Shown here: in pieces, positions 1 through 7,899 of the stretch
Layout of the letters: every line of letters begins with the position of its first letter
Numbering within the stretch: position 1 is the first letter of the stretch
Assembly (NCBI GenBank): GCA_023426545.1
Contig: JAFAAN010000009.1
Location: forward strand, 38,135 to 102,134
Reading direction: 5' to 3'
Source: Pseudomonadota bacterium
GTDB lineage: Bacteria > Myxococcota > Myxococcia > Myxococcales > Myxococcaceae
DNA: 64,000 nt
The notes under the pieces: model-generated
Told to the model about the DNA's origin: nothing
What the model saw: the letters and a program-made list of their open reading frames with translations, nothing else
The model's database searches: none
Translations under genes and position numbers: made by a program

Positions 1-2
1 AC

Positions 3-1862
3 ATGAAACGCGCTGCCTCGCTCCTGGTGTGCCTGCTGCTGGCCCTGCCTTTCTCGTCCCGCGCGGACGGAGGCGACTCGGAGGAGCGCACGTGGCACCG
101 GCTCATCGGCATCCTCCAGTACCTGGAGGCGGACTATCCGCTCGCCATCGAGTCCCAGTCCGCGTTCGAGCTGGAGGAGCAGAAGAGCTTCGCGGCGGAG
201 GCGGTGGACGCGGCGCGCGGCCTGGGCCCCGCGGCGGAGGCCTTCCTGCCGCGCGTGCGGAACATCCAGGCCCGCGTGGACAAGGCCGAGGACGCCGAGG
301 GCGTCAGCAGGGACTGCGGTGAGCTCGTGGAGGACCTCGTGGTGGCCGGCGGGCTCGCGCGCAGCCCGCGCCGCCCGCCGGACCTGGCGCTGGGCAAGTC
401 CCTCTTCGCCACCAACTGCGCCGCCTGCCACGGCGCGGACGGCAGCGCGAACGTGGCCATCGCCGCCGACATGGAGCCGGCGCCCGCCAACTTCCAGGAC
501 GCGGAGCTGATGAACGGCCTCACGCCCTACAAGGCCTTCAACACCACCAGCTTCGGCGTGCCGGGCACCGCGATGCCTGCCTACCCCACCCTGTCCGAGG
601 ACGAGCGTTGGGCGCTGGCCTTCTTCACCTTCACCCTGCGCCTGCCCGAGTGCGAGGGCACGCCGCCGCGCGTCTCGCTAGAGCGGCTGGCCAACGCCAC
701 CGACGCGGACCTGGTGAAGGAGTTCGGCGAGGAGAACCTGGCCTGCCTGCGCCAGAAGATGCCGGATGCGGACGAGGAGCGCTCGCTGCTCGCCGCCCGG
801 GAGAGTGTGCAGCAGGCCATGAAGCTGGGCGCCGCCGGTGACATCGCGGGCGCCAAGGCGGCCCTGCTGGATGGCTACCTCAACGGCGTGGAGCCCGTGG
901 AGCCCAAGCTCAGCTCGCGCGACGCGGCGCTGACGCTGAAAATCGAGCAGGGCTTCCTCAAGGCCCGCCTGGCGGCGGAGCGCGGCAGCCCCCACCTTCA
1001 GGACGAGGGCCGTGAGCTGCTGGCGCTGCTGGACCAGGCGCGCCGCGACTCGGGCAGCGCCGCGAGCCTGCTGTCCACGATGTGGCTGACGCTGCTCATC
1101 CTGCTGCGCGAGGGCTTCGAGGCGACCATCATCGTCGCCGCGCTGCTGGCCGCGCTGCGGAAGATGAAGGCCACCCAGCACGCGCGCGTGGTGCACGCCG
1201 GCTGGATGTCCGCGCTGGTGGTGGGCGCGCTGTCCTACCTCCTCGGCCGCAACCTGCTGGCCGGCGCCCACCGCGAGTGGCTGGAGGGCATCGCCGCGCT
1301 CGTGGCGGTGGGCATGCTGCTGTACGCCGCGCTGTGGCTCAACGCGCGCTCCAACATCAGCCAGTTCATGGGCGAGCTGCGCGAGAAGATGCAGAGCGCC
1401 CTGGGCCGGGGCAGCATGACGGGCCTGTTCCTCATCGCCTTCACCGCGGTGCTGCGCGAGAGCTTCGAGACGGCCATCTTCCTCCAGGGGCTCGCGCTGG
1501 ACTCCCCGGAGGGCGTGGCCTGGGGCGCGCTGGCGGGCGTCGTGGCCCTGGTGGCCCTGGTCCTCTTCGTCAACCGGCTGGGCTACCGGCTGCCGATGAA
1601 GACGCTCTTCAACGCGTCCACCGTCATCCTGGTCATCACCGCGGTGATGCTGCTGGGCAAGGGCCTGCACTCGCTCCAGGAAGTCGGAGCGCTGCCGCTG
1701 TCACCGCTGCCCTTCCCCTTCATCACGGTGGACATGCTGGGCATCCATCCGGACGCCCTCTCGCTCGTTCCCCAGCTCCTGCTGGGCGGCATTCCCCTGG
1801 CGTGGGTGCTCCTGCGCCGCAAGGGCCGCGCCCAGCCGATGTCCCAGGCCTCCGCCGGTTGA
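3..1862 (+). CDS. Cytochrome c domain-FTR1 family iron permease fusion
   Basis: Probable high-affinity iron uptake permease of the inner membrane. Residues 1-21 form a signal peptide. A c-type haem site CAACH lies at residues 139-143 in a cytochrome-c-like domain. The C-terminal half (from about residue 355) is the multi-helix FTR1 domain with the two signature REXXE motifs, REGFE at 369-373 and RESFE at 485-489. In the family the REXXE glutamates carry iron across the membrane with redox turnover; here the fused haem domain could supply the redox step that a separate oxidase or cytochrome performs elsewhere (inference). The ATG lies 2 bases from the window edge, so the promoter, RBS and any upstream partner are not visible. 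619 residues is long for FTR1 and is explained by the fusion. Confidence 0.9.
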   Translation: MKRAASLLVCLLLALPFSSRADGGDSEERTWHRLIGILQYLEADYPLAIESQSAFELEEQKSFAAEAVDAARGLGPAAEAFLPRVRNIQARVDKAEDAEGVSRDCGELVEDLVVAGGLARSPRRPPDLALGKSLFATNCAACHGADGSANVAIAADMEPAPANFQDAELMNGLTPYKAFNTTSFGVPGTAMPAYPTLSEDERWALAFFTFTLRLPECEGTPPRVSLERLANATDADLVKEFGEENLACLRQKMPDADEERSLLAARESVQQAMKLGAAGDIAGAKAALLDGYLNGVEPVEPKLSSRDAALTLKIEQGFLKARLAAERGSPHLQDEGRELLALLDQARRDSGSAASLLSTMWLTLLILLREGFEATIIVAALLAALRKMKATQHARVVHAGWMSALVVGALSYLLGRNLLAGAHREWLEGIAALVAVGMLLYAALWLNARSNISQFMGELREKMQSALGRGSMTGLFLIAFTAVLRESFETAIFLQGLALDSPEGVAWGALAGVVALVALVLFVNRLGYRLPMKTLFNASTVILVITAVMLLGKGLHSLQEVGALPLSPLPFPFITVDMLGIHPDALSLVPQLLLGGIPLAWVLLRRKGRAQPMSQASAG

Positions 1863-1895
1863 GCCTGGGCGACGCGCGGCGCCTGTTGCGGTAAC

Positions 1896-2651
1896 GTGAT
1901 TCGAGTGAAGTCCTCACGAGCGCTCTCCACCGGGTTGGCGGCCCTGGTCCTCTGGGGCCACGGCGCGGCATGGGCGCAGGAGCCCACCCCGGGGGAGCCA
2001 GCCCGGGCGCCCGCCACCGAGCTGACCCCACCCCCGCTGATTTCCGCGCCGGGCGGCCTCGACACGCCAACGCCCCCGGACGCCACCGGCGACGCCGCCG
2101 CGTCGAGCCGGGAGCCGGGCGACACGCCCACCCTCAGCGAGCAGGCCCTTCCCAGCAAGGAGCGCGCGAGGGCCTCGGACCCGGTGCCACGGCTGGCGGT
2201 GGAGTTCGCGGCCGGCGCGGGTGGCGGCGTCGTGGCGGGCACCCTGGGACTGCTGACCGGCTACCTCATGGGCGCCTCCACCGTGGGGTGCGACGAGTGC
2301 GGCATCGTCGCGGGCGTCGGCGGCATCACCGGCGTGCTGGTGGGCATCCCCGCGGGGACGTGGCTTGGCGGCAACCTCATGGGTGGCCGAGGCACCTTCC
2401 TCGGCACCGCCGCCGGGAGCCTCGTGGGCTGGGGGGGCGTGTTGCTGGGCTCGGCCGTGCTGGGCGTGGGAGATGACAACCAGGGCCTTGCCGCGGCCCT
2501 GCTGCTGCTCCCCATCGTCGGCGCCGTGACGGGCTACGAGCTGTCTGCGAAGCCAGAAGCGCCCCCCGTGAAAGCGAGCCCGGTCCAGGTCGTTCCCGTC
2601 GCGGGGGTGACCGGCCACGGGCCGCGCCTGGGCCTGATGGGCCGCTTCTGA
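1896..2651 (+). CDS. Glycine-rich membrane/envelope protein, paralogue A
   Basis: Function unknown. A GTG start is followed by a signal peptide ending near AWAQE, then about 60 residues rich in Pro, Ala and Thr, then a glycine-rich region with GxxxG-type hydrophobic segments. A short cysteine motif CDEC sits between two of them. The protein ends in GLMGRF. The next gene has the same architecture, the same middle signature (a GTWLGGNLM-like element) and a GLAGRF ending, so the two look like a tandem duplication. The terminal Phe and alternating hydrophobic stretches would suit an outer-membrane or envelope location, but no named family is recognised. It starts 33 bp after the iron permease and may be cotranscribed with it. 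Confidence 0.75.
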   Translation: MIRVKSSRALSTGLAALVLWGHGAAWAQEPTPGEPARAPATELTPPPLISAPGGLDTPTPPDATGDAAASSREPGDTPTLSEQALPSKERARASDPVPRLAVEFAAGAGGGVVAGTLGLLTGYLMGASTVGCDECGIVAGVGGITGVLVGIPAGTWLGGNLMGGRGTFLGTAAGSLVGWGGVLLGSAVLGVGDDNQGLAAALLLLPIVGAVTGYELSAKPEAPPVKASPVQVVPVAGVTGHGPRLGLMGRF

Positions 2652-2726
2652 CCGCCCTGTTCACCGCGAAACCGGCCACGGAGGTGATGGCATCCGCGCC
2701 GGGGCCATGCTCTCAGTAGCAGGCCC

Positions 2727-3419
2727 GTGGCCATGCATCTCCCTCACTTCCGCCCCATCGCGCTCGCCCTCCTCCTGCCCTCCCTGGTGGCCGCCCGGCC
2801 GGCGGCGGATGCGCCGCTCACCGAAGCCCCCTCAAGCCTTTCGGAAGCGCGCCCCTCGGCGGAACAACCGCCACCCTCCACCCGGGCGCGTGTCCCCCGG
2901 CGGATGCATGCGGCGAGCGAGGAGCTGTTCCCTCGGGGCGCACGCCTCGTGGGCGAGACGGTGGGCGGCGCGCTGATAGGGGCCACCGGCTTCGCGGTGG
3001 CGTTCCTCGGCGGCGTGCTCGTCACGGAGCGGGGAGCGTGCAACTACAGCGAGTGCAGGAGGTCCCGGAACGCCACGCTGCTCAGCGCCTCGGTGGGCAT
3101 GGGGCTGGGCGCGGCCTCCGGCACCTATCTCGCGGGCTCGCTGATGGACGCCCATGGGGGCTTCGTGCCCACGCTGCTGGGGGGCCTGGTGGGAACGGGC
3201 GTGCCCCTCACCGTCATCGCGTTGACGGATGGCGAGCTGCCGTGGCCCGCGCTGGCCGCCGCGTGTGCCGCGCCGGTGGCGGCCTCCATCCTCGCGTTCG
3301 AGCTGTCGCACGGCCTTCGCCGGCAACGCCAGCGCGCGCCGGCCAGCGGCCCGGCGCTGATGCCCATGGTGTCAGCGGCGCCCGGCGGCGGAGCGCTCGG
3401 GCTCGCGGGCCGCTTCTAG
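2727..3419 (+). CDS. Glycine-rich membrane/envelope protein, paralogue B
   Basis: Unknown function, 230 residues. A hydrophobic signal sequence at the N-terminus is followed by a Pro/Ala/Ser linker and a glycine-rich membrane-like domain. Elements shared with the preceding gene are a two-cysteine loop (CNYSEC), a GTYLAGSLM stretch, an FELS motif where the neighbour has YELS, and the terminal GLAGRF. The start could be the GTG at 2727 or the ATG at 2733; neither has a strong ribosome-binding site. The stop codon overlaps the stop of the convergent Nudix-MBL gene in a shared CTAG at 3416-3419. Real gene rather than shadow because the homology to its neighbour is in frame throughout. Confidence 0.72.
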   Translation: MAMHLPHFRPIALALLLPSLVAARPAADAPLTEAPSSLSEARPSAEQPPPSTRARVPRRMHAASEELFPRGARLVGETVGGALIGATGFAVAFLGGVLVTERGACNYSECRRSRNATLLSASVGMGLGAASGTYLAGSLMDAHGGFVPTLLGGLVGTGVPLTVIALTDGELPWPALAAACAAPVAASILAFELSHGLRRQRQRAPASGPALMPMVSAAPGGGALGLAGRF

Positions 3420-4939
3420 ACGCGGAAGTACTGGAGCGCGTCCTCGCGCACGCGCCCCTCCTCCACCAGCTTCTCCAGCGTGGCCAGCGCGCTGCGCTCG
3501 GCGACGGGATGCATCGGCAGCGGCGTGTCGGCGTAGGCCCGGGACACCACCTGCGCCAGCGTGGCGCCGTCGGGCGGCACCGACTGGAGGATGAGCGCCT
3601 CGCGTGCCGCCCGGTGGTCCAGGTACTCCTGGAGCTTCGCGGGCCCGTCCGGAATCGGCGAGCCGTGCGCCGGGTACAGCGTGCTCACCGGAAGGTCCTT
3701 CAGTCGCGCGAGCTGCGTCAGGTAGTCGCGCATGTGCCCCTCCGGCGGGTCGATGACGATGGTGCCCACGCCCGCCACCATGTCCCCCACCACCGCCGCG
3801 CGGCTGCGCTCGTCCACGAGGCACACGTGCCCCTGGGCATGTCCCGGCGTGTGCAGCACGCGCCAGCGCTGGGGGACTTCGCCCGCCAGCTCCAGCACGT
3901 CACCGTCCCGCAGCAGCCGCTCCACCGGGAAGTCCAGCCGGTCCGCCGTGCGCGCGTGGCACCACAGCGGAATACCCAGCCGCTCCTTCACCGCGCGGGC
4001 GCCTCCCACGTGGTCACCGTGGTGGTGGGTGAGCACCACCGCCAGGGGCCGCAGCCCCTCCGCCTTCAAGCCCGACACCAGCGACAGCAGCTTCGCGTAC
4101 TGCCGCACGTCCGAGGCGCCCGGGTCGACGATGAGCAGCTCGCCGTTTCCCAGCACATATGCGTTGGTATGCGCGGCCGGGGGCAGCGTGGGCGTCTCCA
4201 GCGCCACCACGCGCACCCCCTGCTGGAACTCGATGCGCTGGGAGATGAAGCCCGGGCAGTACGGGGGCGCCGACAGGCGCTCCTGCGCCTCCAACGCGTC
4301 GGTGAAGGACGCCAGCACCTGGAAGGCGTGCACCGCGGGCGGGTGCAACAGGGCCGAGCCATCACGCCAGCGCGCCAGCGCCTCCGCGGGCCGCACCCAG
4401 GCGCCCTCGGCCAGCTCGCCGGGCCACCACTCCGCCCGCGCATGCGCCGGCATCTCCACCAGATAGAAGCGCGTGTCGAAGCGCACGGGGAGGGACGGCG
4501 GCGTCACCCAGCGGCCGGCGGCGCGGAAGTCCTCCGCGTCCAGCGACAGGCCCTCCACCTTCAGCATCGCGCCCCACCCCTGCGTCCCGGCCAGCAGCGC
4601 CTTTCGCAGCGCCTCCCGCTTCGACGCGGACAGCGCCTCTGCGCCGTCCGCCACCAGCACGCCCGTCTCCTCGAACAGCTCGCGCGCCGCGGCCGAGCGA
4701 AGGGCCGCGTCCTCCCCGCTGGCTCCGCGGACCTCGACCTCCGCGTCCGCCGCATCCAGCTTTCCGCCGGGGAAGGCATAGAAGCCTCCCGCGAAGCGGA
4801 GCGCCTTCCCGCGCTTCACCCAGAACACCTCCACGCCCTCGTCCACCCGCCGGTACAGCAACGCCACGGAGGAAGGCCGGGCTTCCACGGGGGTATGGGT
4901 CAGGTCCAGGAGGCCCATCCCCGGAAGACGCTCGCTCAT
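3416..4939 (-). CDS. Nudix hydrolase-metallo-beta-lactamase-fold fusion protein
   Basis: A two-domain hydrolase of 507 residues. Residues about 20-230 form a Nudix domain: FPGGK at 56-60 and the helix RELFEETGV at 86-94. The Nudix box is interrupted by roughly a dozen residues, as in NUDT19-like members that act on CoA derivatives or nucleotides. Residues about 250-500 form an MBL-fold domain with the Zn-binding motif THHHGDHVGG (H305, H307, D309, H310) and the later metal histidine in TPGHAQGH. MBL domains of this type are usually glyoxalase II or RNase-like hydrolases; the substrate cannot be told. The ATG overlaps the stop of the upstream HD-domain gene (ATGA, 4936-4939), so the two are probably translationally coupled. 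Confidence 0.85.
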   Translation of the reverse strand: MSERLPGMGLLDLTHTPVEARPSSVALLYRRVDEGVEVFWVKRGKALRFAGGFYAFPGGKLDAADAEVEVRGASGEDAALRSAAARELFEETGVLVADGAEALSASKREALRKALLAGTQGWGAMLKVEGLSLDAEDFRAAGRWVTPPSLPVRFDTRFYLVEMPAHARAEWWPGELAEGAWVRPAEALARWRDGSALLHPPAVHAFQVLASFTDALEAQERLSAPPYCPGFISQRIEFQQGVRVVALETPTLPPAAHTNAYVLGNGELLIVDPGASDVRQYAKLLSLVSGLKAEGLRPLAVVLTHHHGDHVGGARAVKERLGIPLWCHARTADRLDFPVERLLRDGDVLELAGEVPQRWRVLHTPGHAQGHVCLVDERSRAAVVGDMVAGVGTIVIDPPEGHMRDYLTQLARLKDLPVSTLYPAHGSPIPDGPAKLQEYLDHRAAREALILQSVPPDGATLAQVVSRAYADTPLPMHPVAERSALATLEKLVEEGRVREDALQYFRV

Positions 4940-6231
4940 GAGTCCACCGCCTGGCCGAGGAGCCGGCCCATCAATGCGTGTGCCTTGTCCGACTGGTCCG
5001 GCCGGACATACAGCCGGACGAGCCGCACCGCGCCACTGTAGCGCTGATACAGCGGCGTATAACGCGCGACCTCCGTCAGCCGGCCCGTGGACGCGTCGAT
5101 GATGAAGAGGCTCGGCCCACCGGAGGACGGACCGGAGGTGTACTTGCTCAAGACGTTTTGGGATTCAACGACGTAGTGGTCGAACTTGTGGGAGACCAGC
5201 GCGCTGCGCAGCACGTCCAGGTCATACCCCGTGTCGCGCTCCGTGAACTGCGCCAGCAGCTTGTAGCCCTGCCGCTGGCTGATGCGCTGGGCCCAGGGGT
5301 TCTTCGAGCGGCGCAGCGTGTACCAGAGCGCCGAGTCGTCACAGAGGAGGAACTCCTCCGGGTCCGAGGGAATCTCGAACTCACCGGGCGACTCCTCGTA
5401 ATAGCGCCGCAGCATGTAGTCGAAGTTCACCGAGGTGTGGTGCAGGTACACCGACACGAACATGTGGTAGCGGCTGAGCAGGAAGTCCTCGAAGGCGAAC
5501 GCCGCCGCCCGGCTGAGCGCGAGGTACGCCCGCCCGTCCTTCACCGCCGGATTGAGGTTGCTGACAATCCAATCCATGTCGTACCGGCCATAGTTGACGC
5601 CCGTATAGAAGGAGTCCCGGAGCAGGTAGTCCATGCGGTCCGCGTCCAGCTCGCCGGACACGATGGCGCGCAGCAGCGGCGTCCAGTCCACGCCCTGGTG
5701 GGTGAAGCCCGGGTCCCTGGGCGGCTTCGCCCCCGACACCAGCGCCACCGCCGCCATGGGCGTGATGCCCAGGCCGCCGAAGTGCTTCTCGATGATGGGC
5801 GTCAGCGAGCTGTCGAGGAGGATTTTCGCCGTGTAGTCCTCGTGCGTGGCCAGCTCCCCCTCCGCGGTGCCGTCCAGCCAGGACGGCAGGCGCAGGAGCG
5901 AGCGCTTCGGGGCGATGCGCTCCGAGGCGTGCGACAGCGGCATGTGCCCCAGGTCGTGGCACAGCACCGCCAGCCGCACCGCCGCGCAGAAGCGCTCCCT
6001 CACGTCCTCCGGAAGCGACGAGCGCGCGGCCACCGCGCCGAAGACGCGCGAGGCCACGTGCATGGCCCCCAGGGAGTGGATGTGCCGCGTGTGCGTGGCC
6101 CCCGGAAAGGCCAGGTCCCCGAAGCCGAGCTGCCGGATGTAGCGCAGCCGCTGGTAGTGCCGGCTGTCGATGACGGCCTTCTCGGGGTCGCTGACCGGGA
6201 TGGTGCCGTGGATGGGGTCACGGATGCGCAT
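4936..6231 (-). CDS. HD-domain phosphohydrolase, dNTPase/SAMHD1-like family
   Basis: A 431-residue cytosolic HD-superfamily metal-dependent phosphohydrolase of the COG1078 type. The start chosen is the ATG giving MRIRDPIHGTI, the family-typical N-terminus; the frame stays open upstream but only antisense to the ATP-grasp gene. Metal ligands visible are the histidines in RHIHSLG (about 50-52), the HD doublet in CHDLGHMPLSH (H92, D93) and a downstream Asp in ADRMDYLLRDS. Relatives hydrolyse dNTPs or related nucleotides. It is followed with a 4-bp overlap by the Nudix-MBL gene, so two phosphohydrolase activities share one transcript. The substrate is not predictable. Confidence 0.87.
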   Translation of the reverse strand: MRIRDPIHGTIPVSDPEKAVIDSRHYQRLRYIRQLGFGDLAFPGATHTRHIHSLGAMHVASRVFGAVAARSSLPEDVRERFCAAVRLAVLCHDLGHMPLSHASERIAPKRSLLRLPSWLDGTAEGELATHEDYTAKILLDSSLTPIIEKHFGGLGITPMAAVALVSGAKPPRDPGFTHQGVDWTPLLRAIVSGELDADRMDYLLRDSFYTGVNYGRYDMDWIVSNLNPAVKDGRAYLALSRAAAFAFEDFLLSRYHMFVSVYLHHTSVNFDYMLRRYYEESPGEFEIPSDPEEFLLCDDSALWYTLRRSKNPWAQRISQRQGYKLLAQFTERDTGYDLDVLRSALVSHKFDHYVVESQNVLSKYTSGPSSGGPSLFIIDASTGRLTEVARYTPLYQRYSGAVRLVRLYVRPDQSDKAHALMGRLLGQAVDS

Positions 6232-6376
6232 GATTCCCTTTCCATACTCCTGGATACCCCCTCGGGAGATGCCCAAACGTATCGCGAACCTCCACGCGGA
6301 GCAGCCAGGGGGGAGCCCGCCACTTGAGCGGGCTGTGATGCTGGAAGGGGACGTGGTAACCCTCCGGCACCACCGA

Positions 6377-7456
6377 ATGCACATCATCCTGCTGCACAAC
6401 CGCGACCACGACCTCCTCGAGGACGACCCTGGGCGGGAGGCCCGGGAGGATGTGGTCCGCGTCGTCGCCACGCTGGCCGACGCCCTCAACCGGGGCGACA
6501 CCCTGGCCGAGCCGCTCGCCATCGAAGGGGACCGGCTCGACTTCGTGGAGACCCTGCGGCGGCGCCAGCCCGACCTGGTCATCAACCTCTGCGAGTCCCT
6601 GGCCGCCGACAGCCGCGGAGAGATGGCGGTCCCCTGCCTGCTGGACGCGCTGGGCCTGACCTATACGGGCTCCTCCGCGCTGTCCCTGGGGCTGGCGCTG
6701 CACAAGCCGAAGGCGAAGGAGGTCCTCACCGCGCGCGGCGTGCCCACCCCGCCCTTCCGCGTGGTGGAGCGGCTGGAGGATGCGCTGGCGGTGGACCTGC
6801 CCTGGCCCCTCATCGTCAAGCCCGCACGCGAGGACGCCAGCATGGGCGTGACGTCGGAGTCCGTCGTGCACGAGCGCGCCGCGCTGGTGCGTGCCTGTGA
6901 CGCGGTGCTCCGCGAGTTCCATCAGCCCGCCCTGGTGGAGCGGTTCATCCCCGGGCGGGAAATCTATGTGCCGCTGCTCGGGAACCAGCCGCGACAGGCG
7001 CTGCCCCTGACGGAGATTGTCTTCGGCCGTACCTTCGAGGACCGGCCCAACATCGTCTCCTACAATGCGAAGTGGGAGGCGTCGTCGCCGGAGTACCGGG
7101 ACACCACCAGCGGCCCGTGCCGGGCGGACGCGGCGCTGGAGTCCCGCTGCGTGCAGGTGGCGCTGGAAGCCTTTGCAGCGCTGGATTGCCAGGACTATGG
7201 ACGCGTGGACCTCCGGGTGTCTCCGGAGGGCGTGCCCTACGTCATCGACATCAACCCCAACTGTGACCTCCATCCGGACGCGGGCTTCGCCAAGGCCGCC
7301 CTGGCCGCCGGCATGGACTACCCGGCCCTGGCGTCCCGGCTCGTGGAGGTCGCCCTCGAAAGAGCACATGGACATCCGCCCCATCGAAGAAAAGGACCGG
7401 GAGCCAATCGCCGCGCTGATTCGAAGGATCGAAACCTTCTCGCCGCAGGAGGTTGA
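6377..7456 (+). CDS. ATP-grasp ligase, D-alanine--D-alanine ligase family
   Basis: An ATP-grasp carboxylate-amine ligase of about 359 residues. The N-terminal Rossmann strand is MHIILLHNRDHD. ATP-grasp features include LIVKPAREDASMGV (ATP lysine and loop), the VERFIPGREIYV strand and the metal-binding C-terminus YVIDINPNCD. It could be a genuine D-Ala-D-Ala ligase or a relative making another dipeptide; the lysine of NAKWE is in place. Start is uncertain: the ATG at 6377 fits the fold, while a GTG at 6353 sits just behind a GGAAGGGG element. The natural end of the fold is near residue 330, but the frame runs on 29 more residues across the start of the downstream GNAT gene, an 89-bp overlap. 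Confidence 0.83.
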   Translation: MHIILLHNRDHDLLEDDPGREAREDVVRVVATLADALNRGDTLAEPLAIEGDRLDFVETLRRRQPDLVINLCESLAADSRGEMAVPCLLDALGLTYTGSSALSLGLALHKPKAKEVLTARGVPTPPFRVVERLEDALAVDLPWPLIVKPAREDASMGVTSESVVHERAALVRACDAVLREFHQPALVERFIPGREIYVPLLGNQPRQALPLTEIVFGRTFEDRPNIVSYNAKWEASSPEYRDTTSGPCRADAALESRCVQVALEAFAALDCQDYGRVDLRVSPEGVPYVIDINPNCDLHPDAGFAKAALAAGMDYPALASRLVEVALERAHGHPPHRRKGPGANRRADSKDRNLLAAGG

Positions 7457-7835
7457 GGTCGCCATCGAGTTGGCGAACACCACGCTCCAGCAGGGCAACA
7501 CCGACTACGCCATCCTCGTCGCGGACCGGGACGGCCAGCTCGTGGGCTACATCTGCTACGGCCCCACGCCGATGACGGAAGACACCTACGACCTGTACTG
7601 GATTGCGTCCGCACCGGAAGTTCGCGGCCAGGGCGTAGGCGCCGCGCTGGTGTCCGCCATGGAGGGCGACCTGCGCCGCCGCAACGGGCGCCTCATCCGC
7701 GTGGAGACGAGCGCCACGGAGGCGTACGGCCCCACGCGCGGCTTCTATGCCTCCATGAAGTACGGCGAGGAGGCCCGCATCCGCGACTTCTACAAGGTGG
7801 GGGACGACCTCATCATCCTCACCAAGCGGCTGTAG
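7368..7835 (+). CDS. GNAT family N-acetyltransferase
   Basis: A single-domain acetyltransferase of 155 residues starting MDIRPIEEKD. The acetyl-CoA pyrophosphate-binding loop is VRGQGVGAALV (motif A), preceded by the beta-strand DLYWIASAPE. The C-terminal part carries RGFYASMKYGEEARIRDFY, typical of ribosomal- or amino-acid-type GNATs. It overlaps the 3' end of the ATP-grasp gene by 89 bp in a different frame, so the two are almost certainly cotranscribed. The acceptor is unknown; an amino acid or dipeptide made by the ATP-grasp enzyme is a reasonable guess (inference). Confidence 0.85.
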   Translation: MDIRPIEEKDREPIAALIRRIETFSPQEVEVAIELANTTLQQGNTDYAILVADRDGQLVGYICYGPTPMTEDTYDLYWIASAPEVRGQGVGAALVSAMEGDLRRRNGRLIRVETSATEAYGPTRGFYASMKYGEEARIRDFYKVGDDLIILTKRL

Positions 7836-7873
7836 TCCCCGCCCCCGCGGCGACGGGCGGGTGAAGACAACGG

Positions 7874-7895
7874 CCCCTTCCCTCGTTAGAAGGGG
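7874..7895 (+). promoter_or_regulatory. Hairpin covering the Shine-Dalgarno of the next gene
   Basis: CCCCTTC (7874-7880) pairs perfectly with GAAGGGG (7889-7895) across an 8-base loop. The right arm contains AAGGGG, the ribosome-binding site of the transglutaminase-like gene that starts at 7900. Folding would hide the RBS, so this may be an RNA element controlling translation; it could also be chance in GC-rich DNA. Confidence 0.35.
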
Positions 7896-7899
7896 CACG

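Noticed and set aside
3038..5041. Long plus-strand frame across the paralogue B and Nudix-MBL genes
   Set aside because: It is antisense to the Nudix-MBL gene and out of frame with paralogue B, with Arg/Ala/His-rich composition and no motif.
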